Source: Candidatus Nomurabacteria bacterium
GTDB taxonomy: Bacteria > Patescibacteriota > Minisyncoccia > Phycocordibacterales > UBA9973
Reading direction: 5' to 3'
Assembly: GCA_943356455.1 (NCBI GenBank)
Contig: CALRFB010000005.1
Location: 1 to 22,620 of the forward strand
DNA: 22,620 nt
Part shown: one piece after another, positions 21,751-22,620 of the stretch
Layout: each line of letters opens with the position of its first letter
Numbering within the stretch: the stretch's first letter is position 1
Notes under the pieces: model-generated
Database searches by the model: none
Told to the model about the DNA's origin: nothing
What the model saw: only the letters and a program-made list of their open reading frames with translations
Made by a program: the position numbers and the translations under genes

Positions 21751-22620
21751 TTATGGCAACCAGCCCCATTCGACGATTTGCCTTGATTTTTCTCGACATT
21801 TTGGACACGAAATCTCTATTTCCATCTGTCCATAATTGAGGGTTACTTTTGCATTTGCGGTATTTTTTAAAATTGAGCTGAGTATATTATTATGTGCAAA
21901 TTTATAGAGCATCTGATCACAGGTTTCATTCTTATGATTCACATGCTGGCACTTCCATTCTCCGCTTTTTATAGTTTCCAATTCTTTGGTTGAAATACAA
22001 TCGTCACAAATTGCTTCATTCGATATTTTCTCATCATAATGCATTTGGTGTACAACGACATATTTCTCACGACATTTCGCACAGAACACCAAGCGTGTTT
22101 CTTTTGCAATTTCATACAGTTCAGATTTTAGTCTTTCGATCACATTGAGTTCTTTCTGAAACTTCTCTTGCTCCTTCGGTAGATATTCTCGCCAGAACAA
22201 AGAAGCAAGTATTCCTTCATCAACTTTGCTACCCTCATTTTTCTTGTTGTATTTTTCCTGAATACCACCAACTGACGACGCCTTCTCCATTTCAATTCTC
22301 GGTACATCATTTTCAAGTATGCGGGTAATACTGTGTGCCAAAGATGAGACTGCTTGTTGCAGGTCATTAAGTCTTGATTCTATGGCACTCGATATATGTA
22401 TGGAAATATCTTGCGGAGAATATTCTTCATCGGGTGTATCGTTTTTGCTGTAAAAATCCGCATATCGTTTTGTATCTGGGTCAAGTGCTTCAAGAGGGAC
22501 AGTACTTGGTTGTATGGTTCTTAAATTCCCGACGTATCTCACATCGCCATATCGAATGTGGAAATCATCGAGTTTGCCTTTGAGATCTTTTGTGATTTTA
22601 GATAAATCAACCTTCTGCAA
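21751..22620 (-). CDS. Zinc-ribbon protein of unknown function, probably running past the window edge
   Basis: At least 289 codons are visible; the frame is open at the right edge, where the first visible codon is TTG, so the true start is probably outside. The visible N-terminal part is charged, with a helical region at about 80-180 that includes a possible coiled coil (KEQEKFQKELNVIERLKSEL). The C-terminal 110 residues are cysteine-rich: Cys180/Cys183 and Cys205/Cys208 form a classic four-Cys zinc ribbon; Cys224/Cys234 with nearby histidines, and Cys272/Cys275, could form a second site. It ends in a hydrophobic EWGWLP tail. Such ribbons usually bind DNA, RNA or proteins. A strong terminator follows, so it is a separate unit from the methyltransferase operon. 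Family not recognised. Confidence 0.82.
   Translation of the reverse strand: MQKVDLSKITKDLKGKLDDFHIRYGDVRYVGNLRTIQPSTVPLEALDPDTKRYADFYSKNDTPDEEYSPQDISIHISSAIESRLNDLQQAVSSLAHSITRILENDVPRIEMEKASSVGGIQEKYNKKNEGSKVDEGILASLFWREYLPKEQEKFQKELNVIERLKSELYEIAKETRLVFCAKCREKYVVVHQMHYDEKISNEAICDDCISTKELETIKSGEWKCQHVNHKNETCDQMLYKFAHNNILSSILKNTANAKVTLNYGQMEIEISCPKCREKSRQIVEWGWLP

Noticed and set aside
1-22620. CRISPR arrays, rRNA genes and known IS transposases
   Set aside because: No regularly spaced direct repeats, no rRNA-like conserved segments and no DDE transposase were seen on reading both strands.

Overview
The window looks like chromosome of a Candidate Phyla Radiation (Patescibacteria, probably Parcubacteria-type) bacterium. 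The reasons are the secreted proteins built from FN3 and LamG-like modules with a C-terminal peptidoglycan-binding domain, the enlarged RecG, the compact spacing, tRNA genes without an encoded CCA, and starts that sit directly behind -10 boxes with no Shine-Dalgarno motif. This is inferred from protein character; no rRNA or phylogenetic marker was available.

Layout. Positions 1-6626 form an envelope block on the + strand: a small multi-pass membrane protein (possibly entering from outside the window), a membrane-anchored surface protein with its own strong promoter and terminator, a tRNA-Ile with anticodon UAU, the mechanosensitive channel MscL, and a 1554-residue secreted protein with an SGNH/SASA-type esterase domain. 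Positions 6628-9844 hold a two-gene minus-strand unit: a single-domain response regulator followed by RecG, which carries an insert of about 175 residues between helicase motifs II and III. A small unknown gene (9942-10319) diverges from the regulator, followed by tRNA-Ser(GCU).

From the 3' side of tRNA-Ser to the right edge the content looks acquired: a large serine recombinase (10589-11923, -), a visibly A+T-rich two-gene + strand unit (a 59-residue gene and a 1740-residue cytosolic protein), and a tight five-gene minus-strand operon (21559 down to 17442). That operon encodes a ParB-domain DNA methyltransferase, a second DNA methyltransferase, a small HTH-like protein, a 69-residue helical protein and an unknown 496-residue protein. 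Upstream of it, behind a strong terminator, lies a zinc-ribbon protein running to the window edge. This resembles an integrated phage-like or plasmid-like element. No capsid, portal, large terminase or replication gene is visible, and the far end lies outside the window.

General pattern. Several -10 boxes end exactly 6 bases before the start codon, so many transcripts are predicted to be leaderless. Two convergent gene pairs meet with 0 or 1 base between their stop codons. The parts most likely to be undescribed are the 59-aa/1740-aa pair and the methyltransferase operon with its 496-residue terminal gene.
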